Shown: positions 38,825-48,953, counted from the first letter of the stretch. The stretch is 64,000 nucleotides of DNA from VAZQ01 sp963739175 (GCA_963739175.1 CAVTZH010000005.1:248001-312000); one strand, 5' to 3'. Made by a program: numbers and translations. The notes: generated by a model from the sequence alone, not told the origin.

Positions 38825-39479
38825 TTGCCAAATGTATCCCTCGTATCCACGCGAGAGGAACGGTGCATGCGACAGGCGCTGGGGTGCTTTCACGGCACGC
38901 ATCGATATTCGGCAGGCGAAGAAGGCGGTACGCAATACGATAGGCGGCGAGCTTGCCCGCAGTGCGGATCCGGTGCGCAGCTAATTGGACCGCTTTTCTT
39001 GAATTGGGACCGCATTCCAAGGGGCAAGGACATCTCACAAACAATAGCGGGTGAAATTATTGTTTCCAGACGATTCGTCGAGGCATTTGGGCGACATGAG
39101 ATAACGGGTGTCAGGTTCGATCCTATCCGGCGTAGTTTGGCGTCAGATGCCCAATCTAGTGATTGGCTTCAGATGGTTGTGACTTCGTCGGAAGCAGAGA
39201 TAATTGCGCCAACGCGTGCTGGCGAAAACCCGTTTGACGAGGATGGGCAGCCCCAGTGTCCGCTAGGTGATCTTGTGGGATTGAATTTGTTGTCGGAGGT
39301 TTTCGTTGCGAGGGCCAGTCGTGGAACTGCCGATGTCACATGTTCAAAGGAATACAGTCGGGGTCCGTCGCGGTCTACTGAGACCGGCACGGGTAATTCT
39401 ATTGTCACCAAGGGTGCGACGATTGCTAGAAGATGAAAGGCTGAAGGGCTGCGCAATCGAGATCGCCCATTTAGTCTAA
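38825..39479 (+). CDS. CXXC-motif protein resembling double-CXXCG/immunity-like families, frameshifted
   Basis: The main frame holds HRYSAGEEGG, CPQCGSG, GPLFLNWDRIPRGKDI and NPFDEDGQPQCPLGDLVGLNLLSEVFV. Near 39352 the frame must change (one base removed) to give VGVRRGLLRPARVILLSPRVRRLLEDERLKGCAIEIAH, ending at TAA 39477-39479. The start is unclear: another frame (MYPSYPRERNGACDRRWGAF) reads like the family N-terminus, so a second disruption near 38915 is likely. It recalls Myxococcus-type double-CXXCG proteins, some of which are immunity proteins, but only one full CxxCG is seen. No toxin gene is next to it. Confidence 0.5.
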
Positions 39480-39856
39480 CGTCGTCGGCGATTGCCGCAG
39501 CAACTTGCCGAATGCACGCATTTCGAATCCACTCCGGCGGACCCGAACCCGTAACGATGCCCACAACACTATCCTGATCAAGAACGTTACCCTCTGGAAT
39601 CTGCACCAGAACGAATTCTTGTTCAGCTAGCCAGACGAGGGCTCACCCGGGCTACGTTGTGACACGCTCATCATAGGGGCTTCACGTTGTCGAGAGGGCA
39701 AGTGCGCGACCTGTCATCAGGGTGATAGGCTCCCCTCAAAGACGGCCAGCCGGGCCTTCGCCCGCCGTAGGGTTCAAGTTGCTTTCGCCGCGTGCAAAAG
39801 CTTCGACCGAGGCGGGCCTGTCCGGAACAAGTCCGTCCAGGAAAAGGGAGGAAGCC
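39480..39856. other. Intergenic stretch upstream of the MBL-fold gene
   Basis: About 380 bases, less GC-rich than average in the first half. It ends with a strong AAGGGAGG (39844-39851) five bases before the next ATG. No RNA or operator is recognised. Confidence 0.4.
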
Positions 39857-41404
39857 ATGAAAAATCTCATGCCAATTGCGGCTGCGTTGTTGCTGGCTAC
39901 GGCGGTGACGCAGCCGGCGTCGGCACAGTCGCCGGCGGACCTGGTGAAGCAGGCGGTGGCCGCACAAGGTGGCGCCGATGCGCTGCGCGGTCTGACCACG
40001 CTCGTCATCAAGGGCGAGGCGAAGCATTGGGAGCCCGGCCAGTCGGTGCGCGCGGGCGGCGAGACGCGCTTCATCGGCGATTCGGCGTTCACCGTCACGG
40101 CCGACATCCCGAACCAGGTCATCCGCGTGGATTGGGACCGCGACATGAAATACGTCGCGGTCGAGCGGCTGCAATTCAGCGAGATCGTCCACCGCACCTA
40201 CGGCGTCGTCGTCGACGCCCAGGGTACGCGGCCGATGTCGGGCATCCGGCTCGCTGCGCACCACCGCGAATACGGGCGCGGCTCGCCGTTCCTGTTGCTG
40301 CGGGCGCTCGATAATCCGCAGGCGGTCTCGGCGATCGAGGACCAGCGGTTCGGCGAGCAGTCGCTGCCGGCGATCGCGTTCCATGCCGGGACGGCGCGCT
40401 ACATCGTCCTGTTCGATCGCACCTCGAAGCTGCCGGTGGCGGTGCGCACGCGCGACGACGACCACATCTACGGCGACAGCGACTATGACGTCGTGCTCGG
40501 CGACTGGAAGGCCGTCAACGGCGCGCAAATCGCACACACGCTCTCGTTCCGCCTCGGCGGCCGCGAGACCCAGCGCCTGACCTACAAGGAAGTGACGGCG
40601 AACCCGACGATCGCCACCGCGACGTTCGAGGTCCCCGAGAAACTCAGGACCGCCGCGCTCGCCTCGGCAAGTTCCGACGTGCCGTATCAGTGGGTGCTGC
40701 GGCGCATGTTCCTCGGCCGTCTGCTCGACAGCGACGCCGTCTACTTCCCGCCCGGCGGCGGCTTCAAGCTCGCCGAACTGGCGCCCAATGTGCAGCAGGT
40801 GGTCGGCGGCTCCGCCAACAACCTGATCGTCAATATGAAAGACGGCATCGTGATCTTCGACGCGCCGGTGAACGAAGGCCAGTCGCGCTGGGTGATCGAT
40901 GCCGCGAAAGCGAAATACCCCGGCAAGAAGATCACCCATCTGGTGCTGACCCATCATCACATGGATCACACCGGCGGCATGCGCACCTATGTGGCGGAGG
41001 GCGCCACCGTGATCGTGCCGGCGCCGACCAAGGCGTATTTCGAGCAGGTGGTGAAGGCGCCGCATGCGGTTTCGCCGGATGCGCTGCAGAAACAGCCGCG
41101 GGCGGCTAACGTCCAAGAAGTGACTGAGACGATGACGCTCAAGGACGACACCATCCAGATCAACCTGCACAACATTCCGAACCCGCATTCGGAAGGCATG
41201 CTGATCGGACACGTCGTCGGTGCCAACGTCGTGTGGGTGACCGATCTGATCTCGCCGCGCGGGCCGATTGCGCGCAATGCGGCGACGGTGGCGGTCGGCA
41301 ATGCGCTGCGCAAGTACAACATCACCGGCGCGACCATCGCCGGCGGTCATGGCACCACCACCACGCAGACGGAGAGCCAGGCGGCGCTGGCGGCGGGGAA
41401 CTAG
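39857..41404 (+). CDS. Exported metallo-beta-lactamase-fold hydrolase
   Basis: A 515-residue protein with a signal peptide (MPIAAALLLATAVTQPASAQ), an N-terminal domain of about 280 residues like periplasmic lipid-binding beta-barrels, and a C-terminal MBL domain with the metal motif LTHHHMDHTGG, later His in PNPHSEGM and TDLISP, and GGHG. Two zinc ions are expected. Substrate unknown. The start follows AAGGGAGG. The next gene, 190 bp on, encodes an exported LVIVD protein, and the two may work together outside the cytosol. Confidence 0.88.
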   Translation: MKNLMPIAAALLLATAVTQPASAQSPADLVKQAVAAQGGADALRGLTTLVIKGEAKHWEPGQSVRAGGETRFIGDSAFTVTADIPNQVIRVDWDRDMKYVAVERLQFSEIVHRTYGVVVDAQGTRPMSGIRLAAHHREYGRGSPFLLLRALDNPQAVSAIEDQRFGEQSLPAIAFHAGTARYIVLFDRTSKLPVAVRTRDDDHIYGDSDYDVVLGDWKAVNGAQIAHTLSFRLGGRETQRLTYKEVTANPTIATATFEVPEKLRTAALASASSDVPYQWVLRRMFLGRLLDSDAVYFPPGGGFKLAELAPNVQQVVGGSANNLIVNMKDGIVIFDAPVNEGQSRWVIDAAKAKYPGKKITHLVLTHHHMDHTGGMRTYVAEGATVIVPAPTKAYFEQVVKAPHAVSPDALQKQPRAANVQEVTETMTLKDDTIQINLHNIPNPHSEGMLIGHVVGANVVWVTDLISPRGPIARNAATVAVGNALRKYNITGATIAGGHGTTTTQTESQAALAAGN

Positions 41405-41595
41405 GCTCGTTTGCTTCGGTCTGGCTCGGCGTTGCGGCAGGCCCGGAATCCATTTCCGAAGGTCGGATATGGATTTCGGGTCTTTGCTTCGGCCAGAAGA
41501 GCGCCGATTTGCAGCAAGGTGGAAATATCAAATCTTTGCATCAACCCCGGAGCGCCCCGGGAGCAACGCCAAACGAAAAAGGAAGGAATGACGTG

Positions 41596-43062
41596 ATGAC
41601 GCCTGACAATCGATGCCATGTTCTTGCTTCTGCCGCTGCGATCGGTGCGCTTGCGCTCGTCACGTCTGCCGATGCCCAGCAGCCGAAGATCGGCGATCCG
41701 CCGGAGTCGATGAACATGCGCCTTGTTGGTCACAGCGACCTGCAGGGACGCAGCGCGTACATGCCGACGATCCATCGCCAAGGTGATCGTTACATCGCCT
41801 ATGTGGGTCACCACGGCGGTAGCAAGCAAATTCCGCGGCCGGTGAACACGGTTACGGGTCAGAACGAGACCAATGGCACGTCAATCCTCGACGTCACCGA
41901 TCCCTCGAACCCGAAATACCTGGCGCACATTCCGGGTCAGGAAGGTCTGGTCAACGCGGGCGGTGCGCAAATGACACGCATCTGTGACGGACGGGGACTA
42001 CCCAAGGGCGATCCGAACGCGGTTTATCTCCTGCGTACATTCGGCAGCATAGCGCACGAGATTTGGAACGTCGGCGATCCCAGCGCTCCCAAGCTCGTTT
42101 CTCGGATCGGCGGCAACTACAAGGACACCCACAAGAGCTGGTGGGAATGCGACACTGGCATCGCGTACCTCGTATCGGGTGTCGAGGGGTGGCGCACCCC
42201 GCGCATGACCGAGGTTTTCGATCTCAGCAATCCGGCAAATCCCATCAAAATCCGCGATTTCGGGCTCCCTGGCCAAGAGCCGGGCGCGACCGGCGCGGTG
42301 CCCACCTATCTGCACGGCATGATCTCGCTCGGGCCAAAGGCTAACCGCATCTACTTCGGTTACGGCACCAACAAGGGCGGCGTCGTGCAAATCGTCGATC
42401 GTGAGAAGCTGATCAAGGGCCCCAAGGAGCCGACACCGGAAAACCTGCGCTACCCACAGGTTGGGCGTCTCGACCTCGCCCCCTGGATGGGTGCGCACAG
42501 TGCAATCCCGCTGATGGGGATGGAGATCCCCGAATTCTCCAAAGACCGCGACGGTCACACCCGCGACATGGTGCTAATCGTGAACGAGAGCCTTAGCTAT
42601 GGATGCACGGGCATGCGGCAGATGGTCTGGTTCGCGGACGTGACGATCGAATCTCAGCCAATGGTCGTTTCGAACTGGACGGTTCGCGAGGAGCTCGGCA
42701 ATTTCTGCTCGCGGCTTGGCCGGTTCGGCGCGCATGCCGCCAACGAGACGAGGCATCCGATCTTTCACAAGAAGCTCGTCTTCATCAGCTTCTTTTCAGC
42801 CGGCGTGCGCGTCGTCGATATTCGCGATCCATATCAGCCGAAGGAAGTCGCTTATTTCGTTCCGGCCATCACCGAAGCGACGGATCATCGCTGCGTTCGG
42901 GTAGGGCAGGAGGAGCGCTGCGGAACTTTCATCATGACCAACAATGTGGAGGTGGACGACCGCGGCTATGTCTATGCCGCCGATCGTTTCCACACCGGCC
43001 TGCACATCCTCGAGCTGACAGGCGAGCCGCGTGCGATCGCGGGATTGCCGTCGGTAAAGTGA
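41596..43062 (+). CDS. Exported LVIVD-repeat (beta-propeller) protein
   Basis: A 488-residue protein with a signal peptide (HVLASAAAIGALALVTSADAQQ). Recurring motifs such as TSILDVTDPSNPKYLAHI, HEIWNVGDPSAPKLVSRI, EVFDLSNPANPIKIRDF and VRVVDIRDPYQPKEVAYF are LVIVD-like blades of a beta-propeller. About eight Cys are present, suggesting disulfides. Ligand or enzyme activity unknown. Codon use is slightly less GC-biased than its neighbours. Confidence 0.85.
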   Translation: MTPDNRCHVLASAAAIGALALVTSADAQQPKIGDPPESMNMRLVGHSDLQGRSAYMPTIHRQGDRYIAYVGHHGGSKQIPRPVNTVTGQNETNGTSILDVTDPSNPKYLAHIPGQEGLVNAGGAQMTRICDGRGLPKGDPNAVYLLRTFGSIAHEIWNVGDPSAPKLVSRIGGNYKDTHKSWWECDTGIAYLVSGVEGWRTPRMTEVFDLSNPANPIKIRDFGLPGQEPGATGAVPTYLHGMISLGPKANRIYFGYGTNKGGVVQIVDREKLIKGPKEPTPENLRYPQVGRLDLAPWMGAHSAIPLMGMEIPEFSKDRDGHTRDMVLIVNESLSYGCTGMRQMVWFADVTIESQPMVVSNWTVREELGNFCSRLGRFGAHAANETRHPIFHKKLVFISFFSAGVRVVDIRDPYQPKEVAYFVPAITEATDHRCVRVGQEERCGTFIMTNNVEVDDRGYVYAADRFHTGLHILELTGEPRAIAGLPSVK

Positions 43063-43070
43063 CGCCGCTG

Positions 43071-43097
43071 TTCGTTCCCGCGGAAGCGGGGACCCAG
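43071..43097. repeat. Partial copy of the CCCGCGG..GCGGGGACCC repeat
   Basis: TTCGTTCCCGCGGAAGCGGG followed by GACCCAG matches 7377-7402. Only the inner palindrome is retained. It lies between convergent genes. Confidence 0.6.
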
Positions 43098-43126
43098 CGC
43101 AATGAGATCAATGCTTTTCAGTCGCG

Positions 43127-43807
43127 TTACAGGCGCGGGTACAGCCCCACATTGACAAGTGCATAGATCATCAGGGTGGTCGCGACGAGGAGCAAACCCC
43201 GTCGCACATTCCGAATTCGAAACCGCTGCGCCACGGCGACCAGGAACAGCACGGTGGCGAGCAGCACCGTGCTGCGGACATAGTTTTCCGCGATCGCGCG
43301 CGCTTTTGTCCCCTCGGTGAACGCGGCCGTGGCCTCGTTGTTGAGCTCGGCGGCCTTTTCCAGCAGGGCGTTGCGATACTCGGGCATGGCGGTGGGACCG
43401 GACGGCGCGTTTGGATTCGTCAACGGCTCGGTCTTGAGCCAGGCCTCGAAGGCAACGCGGTATTCTGCGCTCAATCGATCCCGGTAGGCATCGGCGAGCT
43501 GCGGGTTTTTTGCATCGCGGGCTCTGATCCATTCGTTGGATTGAACGACGTCCAGCAGGCGTTGTTGGAAACCTTCGATGGCGGCGACGCCGGCCTCGAC
43601 GCGCAGCTTTGAGGCGTGCCCATACAAGAGCGCCTGGTGGCCGTCCCACTTCGCCGCGTGGTATCCGCTCCAGGCTGTTGCCACCGCGATCAACGCAAGC
43701 ACGACGGCTTCGGCGATCTCCCATAGATCAAACCAGGGTGACGTTGCCGCACCAGCCTCAGGCTCGGCCAGCTTGTGCGCGATTTCGATGTTGAAGCCTT
43801 CCGGCAT
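43127..43807 (-). CDS. Membrane protein of unknown function
   Basis: A 226-residue protein from ATG 43807 (MPEGFNIEIAHKL). One membrane helix near residues 28-50 (IAEAVVLALIAVATAWSGYHAA), a long helical soluble domain of about 120 residues with many Ala/Glu, then two C-terminal helices (TVLLATVLFLVAVAQ, LLLVATTLMIYALVNVGL). The layout suggests a helical domain in the periplasm between anchors. Family not recognised. Confidence 0.7.
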   Translation of the reverse strand: MPEGFNIEIAHKLAEPEAGAATSPWFDLWEIAEAVVLALIAVATAWSGYHAAKWDGHQALLYGHASKLRVEAGVAAIEGFQQRLLDVVQSNEWIRARDAKNPQLADAYRDRLSAEYRVAFEAWLKTEPLTNPNAPSGPTAMPEYRNALLEKAAELNNEATAAFTEGTKARAIAENYVRSTVLLATVLFLVAVAQRFRIRNVRRGLLLVATTLMIYALVNVGLYPRL

Positions 43808-43896
43808 GCTTCTCCCCTGCAACAAGCGCCCAAATGACGACCGGATCACTGCTGCCTTCCGGACTTCAGATTTGAGGTCCGGCCGGCGTGAAAAAA

Positions 43897-44724
43897 TCAA
43901 TACTGAAACTGCTCGCGCAGAATCCGTTCGTCCAGGCTGTGGCCGGGGTCGAACAGGATGGTCATCCCGATGTCGTGGTCCATCCGGATGTCGACCGAAC
44001 GCACGTTGCGCACCTCGTCGTGATCGGCCACCGCGGCGACCGGGCGCCGGTCGGTGCTCTGCACCTCGACCGCCACCTGCGCGCGGTCGGGCAGCAGCGC
44101 GCCGTGCCAGCGCCGCGGCCGGAACGGGCTGATCGGCGTGAGCGCCATCAGCGGCGCGTCGATCGGAATGATCGGTCCCTGGGCCGAGAGGTTGTAGGCG
44201 GTCGAGCCCGCCGGGGTCGACAGCAGCACGCCGTCGGCCACCAGCTCGGACAGCCGCTCCTGGCCGTCGACCAGGATGCGGAGCTTGGCCGCCTGATGGG
44301 TCTGGCGGAACAGCGAGACCTCGTTGAAGGCGTGGTGCTCGTGCTTGCGGCCGCGGTCGTCGCGCGCGCACATCAACAGCGGATGGATGAGGGTGGTGTG
44401 CGCGGCGGTGAGCCGCTCGCGCAGCTTCTCGAGGCGGTAGTCGTTCATCAGGAAGCCGACGGTGCCGCGGTGCATGCCGTAGATCGGCTTGCCGGAGCGC
44501 ATGAAGCGCCGCAGCGTCTGCAGCATCAGCCCGTCGCCGCCCAGCGCCACGATGACGTCGGCGTTCTCGGGCTTGACGTTGCCGTAGAGCTTGCGCAGCC
44601 GCTTTTCGGCCTCCTTGGCTTCCCCGAACGGGCTGGCCACAAAGGCGATCCGGTCGTAGCCAGCAGCCGGCACGGCCCGTGACCCCTTGCCTGGGGTTGG
44701 CTTCTGGCTTGATCTGGGGCTCAT
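43897..44724 (-). CDS. nadK: NAD kinase
   Basis: A 275-residue cytosolic enzyme that phosphorylates NAD to NADP. The conserved GGDG (62-65) in VIVALGGDGLML and the STPAGSTAYNLSAQGPII motif define the family. The start MSPRSSQKP is chosen; a 26-residue longer frame is unlike other members. It is divergent from cutA, 35 bp away. Confidence 0.96.
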   Translation of the reverse strand: MSPRSSQKPTPGKGSRAVPAAGYDRIAFVASPFGEAKEAEKRLRKLYGNVKPENADVIVALGGDGLMLQTLRRFMRSGKPIYGMHRGTVGFLMNDYRLEKLRERLTAAHTTLIHPLLMCARDDRGRKHEHHAFNEVSLFRQTHQAAKLRILVDGQERLSELVADGVLLSTPAGSTAYNLSAQGPIIPIDAPLMALTPISPFRPRRWHGALLPDRAQVAVEVQSTDRRPVAAVADHDEVRNVRSVDIRMDHDIGMTILFDPGHSLDERILREQFQY

Positions 44725-44759
44725 AGAAGCTCGCTTTAAGCCTTCGGCGGAGGGACGAC

Positions 44760-45101
44760 ATGAACACGGACCGCGCGGTGTTCGTCTATACGACCTATCC
44801 ATCCATTGTCGAGGCGGAGGAAGCCGGCCGCGCGCTGGTGGGTGAGCGGCTATGCGCCTGCGTCAACATCCTGCCGGGCATGGTCTCCTACTACTGGTGG
44901 AACGGCGCGGTCGAGCGGGGCGAGGAAGCGGTGATGATCGTCAAGACCCGCGCCGAGCTTTCCGAGCGGGTCGCGTCCGCCATCAAGGAGATGCACTCCT
45001 ATTCGGTGCCGGCCATCATCGTGATCCCGCTGGAGAGCGTCGACCAGCCCTATCTCGAGTGGCTGATGGCGGAGACCGCGGCGGCGGCCGGGCAATCGTA
45101 G
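44760..45101 (+). CDS. cutA: Divalent-cation tolerance protein CutA
   Basis: A 113-residue trimeric ferredoxin-like protein: ERLCACVNILPG, VMIVKTRAEL, YSVPAIIVIPLESV and YLEWL are the family signature. It has been tied to copper tolerance, though the biochemical role is debated. A repeat element follows its stop. Confidence 0.96.
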   Translation: MNTDRAVFVYTTYPSIVEAEEAGRALVGERLCACVNILPGMVSYYWWNGAVERGEEAVMIVKTRAELSERVASAIKEMHSYSVPAIIVIPLESVDQPYLEWLMAETAAAAGQS

Positions 45102-45105
45102 GGCC

Positions 45106-45174
45106 GTAGCCCGGATGAGCGAAGCGACATCCGGGGCGGACCGTCCCGCATATCGCTGCGCTCATGCGGGCTAC
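45106..45174. repeat. Palindromic repeat (GTAGCCCGGATGA type), copy 2
   Basis: Starts GTAGCCCGGATGAGCGAAGC and ends GCGCTCATGCGGGCTAC. Same family as 38349-38438, with a shorter loop. It lies between convergent cutA and solute-binding genes. Confidence 0.82.
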
Positions 45175-45180
45175 TTTCGG

Positions 45181-46140
45181 CTACTTGCGGCTTGCCTTCC
45201 AGAAGCTCAAATCGGTGAAGCGCGCGAGATCGAATTTTTCGCCCGGCGCAATGTCGCCGGCGAGCTGCAGCGTCGCGACCACCTTGCGCAGCCCGGGCTC
45301 GGTGACGCCCAGGTTCGGATCGAGGATCGCGAGCTTCTCGGCATCGGCCATGGCGCGCGCCGAAAGCGCGACCGTCGTCTGCAGCTCTTTCGCGGCGATC
45401 TCGGCGGTCTCCTGCGGGTTCGTGCGCATGTAATCGCGGCCGCGCTGTACCGCGCGCAGGAAGCGCACCACCACCTCGCGGTTCTTCGCCGCCCAGGTCA
45501 TGTCGGCATTGATGGTGGTGAACTGCCAGTCGGGCACGAACGGGATCACCGAGCCGAGATTGGTGAAGCCGGCGTCCTCGGCAATATAACTGAGCGGGAA
45601 CGGCTGTAGCCCGACGTCGATCTTGCCGGCCTGCAGAAGCTTCCAGCGCGTCGGCGCGCCGCCGACCGCGGTCATCGTATAGTCGGCAGGCGTGAGACCG
45701 ATCGCCTTGGCGATGTCCTGCACGACGTAAGTGGAGCCTTCCTTCTCGGACAGAATGCCGAAATTGGCGCCGCGCAGATCCTTCAGCGTCTTGATGTGCG
45801 GCCGCGCAATGATGAAGTGCGGGAGCTTGCCGGTGTTGCCGGCGATGATCCGCAGCGAGCCGCCCTTGTAGGCGTCGATGATCACCGCCTCCGGCGTGCC
45901 CATCGCGATCTGCATCGCGCCGGCACGCAGCGCCGCGTTGATCTTCTCGGCGTTGTCGAGAATGCTGCTGGTGGTCTCGAGGCTTTCCTCCTTCATGAAC
46001 CCGCGATGCTGCGCCACCCAGAACGGCAGGCTGAACAGCGTGCGCGAGACGTTGGCGACATTGACCACGTCGGCGGCGGGGGCGGGCGTGGGTGCCAGGG
46101 CGGCCGCCAACGCGAACAACAGCAGAACCCTGCGCTTCAT
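45181..46140 (-). CDS. NitT/TauT-type ABC substrate-binding protein
   Basis: A 319-residue exported protein (signal peptide MKRRVLLLFALAAALAPTPAPA). NVSRTLFSLPFWVAQHRGFMKEESLE and MGTPEAVIIDAYKGGSLRIIAGN are typical of aliphatic sulfonate/nitrate-type receptors. No permease or ATPase is encoded next to it. ATG 46140 is preferred. It is divergent from the cobalamin-riboswitch gene. Confidence 0.88.
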   Translation of the reverse strand: MKRRVLLLFALAAALAPTPAPAADVVNVANVSRTLFSLPFWVAQHRGFMKEESLETTSSILDNAEKINAALRAGAMQIAMGTPEAVIIDAYKGGSLRIIAGNTGKLPHFIIARPHIKTLKDLRGANFGILSEKEGSTYVVQDIAKAIGLTPADYTMTAVGGAPTRWKLLQAGKIDVGLQPFPLSYIAEDAGFTNLGSVIPFVPDWQFTTINADMTWAAKNREVVVRFLRAVQRGRDYMRTNPQETAEIAAKELQTTVALSARAMADAEKLAILDPNLGVTEPGLRKVVATLQLAGDIAPGEKFDLARFTDLSFWKASRK

Positions 46141-46304
46141 ACTGGCCTCCCTGTTCTTTGCAGCCATGGTTCGATCCCGGCTGGGCGGAGTCAAGCGACG
46201 GCCGGGGAGTGCCAAGTGTTGCTCCGTTGCAACGTTGTCGGGGCCATCGTCTTCCATCGGTCTCCCGTCGTCTTGACGAGGGAACCAGCCCACGAAATGC
46301 TGCC

Positions 46305-46497
46305 CCCGTGCTGGTTCCCCGGTTTGCGCCGGGGAGGCAAGAGGGAACACGGGTAGGCTGCCGTTGGCAGCCTCAATCCGTGGCTGCCCCCGCAACTGTA
46401 AGCGGCGAGCCTGTCGTCCGCGTCAGCCACTGGGAAACTGGGAAGGCTGGACGAACAGGCAATGACCCGTGAGCCAGGAGACCTGCCAGCGCAGTCA
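46305..46497 (+). promoter_or_regulatory. Cobalamin (B12) riboswitch
   Basis: The conserved blocks are all present in order: GGTTCCC/GGGAACACGGG arms near 46312-46352, the GCTGCCCCCGCAACTGTAAG core with GCGGCGAG (46383-46409), GCCACTGGG, AATGACCCGTGAGCC, and the B12 box GAGCCAGGAGACCTGCC at 46471-46487. It lies about 240 bp before a TonB-dependent receptor, the usual target. A GTGGTC/GACCAC hairpin near 46506-46522 may be part of the expression platform. Confidence 0.95.
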
Positions 46498-46732
46498 CCC
46501 AACCGGTGGTCGGAGGGACCACACGGAGCGGCTGTTCGCAGCGGTGACACAACAACCGATGCGAAGGCCGTGCGAGATGTCTCTCACGATCCAAGGCAAA
46601 AGCGTTAAGCGGCCCGACGGCCGGATTTCGGCGTTCGCCGGAAGCTGATCGTCCGTCCTCGAGCGTTCGTGCGCCTTCGTTTCGGTCCTGTCACCGACGC
46701 CCCGCCAGGGGCGCGAACGAAGGACGCATGCC

Positions 46733-48939
46733 ATGGAGGCATCGAAGAGACGTGGGGTATTGAAGCGAAGACTTGCGAGGATGTTGGCGCTTGCCGCCGG
46801 CGTCGCCGCGCTGGACTGTGGACCGGCGATCGGCGCAGCCGAACGAGCCCACCACGGTCCTGCCGGATATCTACGTGACCAACACCCGCCTGGTCGGCGG
46901 GGCACGCGGCGCCCGCCGCGGCGTCGCGCCGGGGACCGGCGCCGACGTCGAGGCCGAAGCGCCGGCGGATACCGCCGGCCCCTCGGGCATCGTCACCGGC
47001 ACGATCATCACCGGCGCGTCGTCGACCGTCATCACCGCGCAGGAGATCGAGCGCTCGCCCGGGCAGACGCTGCAGGACGTGCTGGCGCGCGAGCCGGGCA
47101 TCCAGACGCGCAACCTGTTCGGCATGGTGAACGGCGCGTCGACCAGCGTCGACATGCGCGGCTTCGGCGCCGCCGGGACGTCGAACACGCTGGTTCTGAT
47201 CAACGGCCGCCGGCTCAACGACATCGACATGGCCGGCGTCGATTTCAGCGCGATCCCGAAGAACAGCATCGAGCGGATCGAGATCACCCGCGGCAATTCC
47301 GGCGCGGTGCTCTACGGCGACGGTGCGGTCGGCGGCGTCATCAACATCGTCACCAAGAACGCCGTCGACCTGCCGCCGTCGGCGCGCGTGCAGGCGGGCT
47401 TCGGCTCCTTCAACTACCTGGAAGGCAATCTGTCCGCGAATACGTCCGCGAGAACATCGGCAGGGCAGTTCGCGGCGGCGGTGAACGCGAACGCGATCCG
47501 CTCCGACGGCTATCGCGAGAACAACAAATTGCGCCAGGAGAACGCGGTCGGCGATTTCCGCTGGACCGACGGGCGCGACACCAGCGCCTATTTCAACGTC
47601 TCCGCCGACAACCAGCATCTCGGGCTGCCGGGCGGCCGCCGCGTGACGTTGACCTCGAGCGAGCTGGTGACCAACCGCCGCGGCGCAGCGACGCCGTTCG
47701 ATTTTGGCGAGAAGAACGGCATCAACGGTACGCTCGGCGTGACCCATACGCCTGTGGCAGGGCACCGAGCTCGTCGTCGACGGCGGCATTCGGCACAAGA
47801 AACAGGAGGCCGGCTTCTTCAGCGCGTTCGGACCCGCCTTCGATTCAGGCTTCAAGGCGAACCTCACCTCGCTGTCGGCGACGCCGCGGCTCTTGAGCCA
47901 GCACATGATCGGCGGCGCGCCCGGCAAGCTGATCACCGGCGTCGATATCTATCATTCGATCTACGATTCCGACCGCAGCCTGCATCTCGGCGATCCGCCG
48001 ATCCATCGCTACAACCTCAATCAGACCACCGCCGCCTTCTATGCCCAGGAGACGATCGCGGTGCGGCCCGATACCGACATCGCCTTCGGCGGGCGCATCC
48101 AGCACAACGCCATCAGCGCGCGCGATCGCTGGGATCCGAATGCACCGGGCGGGCTGTTCGCCGGCCCGCAAGGCCTGCCGTTTGACGGCAGCGAAGTGCA
48201 GTACGCCTGGCATGTCGGCATCGAGCACCGGGTCACGCGTGAAGTCGCGTTCTTCGGCCGGGCGGCGCGCGCCTTCCGCGTGCCCAATGTCGACGAGCGC
48301 GTGGCGAGCTCCCCGTTCGGCGTCGCCACCGCCTTCGATCTCAAGACCCAGACTTCGCACGACGTCGAAGCCGGCATCCGCGCCAACGCGGGGCCGCTCA
48401 CCTGGCAGATCAGCGCCTACTACATGGCGCTGCAGAACGAGCTCTTCTTCAGTCCCGCGTCCTTCACCAACACCAATCTCGACCCGACCAAGCGCTACGG
48501 GGTCGAGAACATCGTGACCTGGCGGGTGGTGGAATGGCTGCGGATCAAGGCCGGCCTGGCCTATACGCGCTCGCTTTTCCGCGAGGGACCGTTCGCCGGC
48601 CACGATGTGCCGCTGGTGTCGCCGTGGACCGGAAGCGTGGCGGTGTCGTGGGACATCTACCAGAAGTATCTGGTGCTTGACGCGGTGGTGCGTTTCTTCA
48701 GCGCCCGCCGCATGGACAACGACTCCGCGAATTTCCAGCCGACGATCCCCGGCACCACCGTGCTCGACCTGCGCGTCGGCGGCGAGATCGACAAGTTCTT
48801 CTGGTCGGTCGCGGTGCAGAACGTGTTCAACACGCTCTATTTCGACTACGCGATCGCGAGCGCGTTCACGTTCGGGACCTACAACGCCTATCCGCTGCCG
48901 GGCCGCACTTTCCTGGTGAAGGCAGGCATGCAGTTCTGA
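46733..48939 (+). CDS. TonB-dependent receptor under a B12 riboswitch (BtuB-like), two frameshifts
   Basis: Outer-membrane beta-barrel transporter. The signal peptide (LARMLALAAGVAALDCGPAIGAA) is in the first frame; one base must be removed near 46840 to reach the plug domain (TVITAQEIERSPGQTLQDVLAREPGIQTRNL, NTLVLINGRRLND, RIEITRGNSGAVLYGDGAVGGVINI), and one near 47752 to reach the barrel, which ends in AGMQF, the expected C-terminal aromatic. About 734 residues in all. The riboswitch upstream implies cobalamin or a related corrinoid as substrate. No B12 transport operon follows. Confidence 0.85.
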
Positions 48940-48953
48940 GTCTTGAGCGGATT

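Noticed and set aside
45181..46140. Solute-binding protein as a B12 or cobalt receptor because of the nearby riboswitch
   Set aside because: It is on the other strand, the riboswitch does not cover it, and its sequence is NitT/TauT-like rather than BtuF-like.
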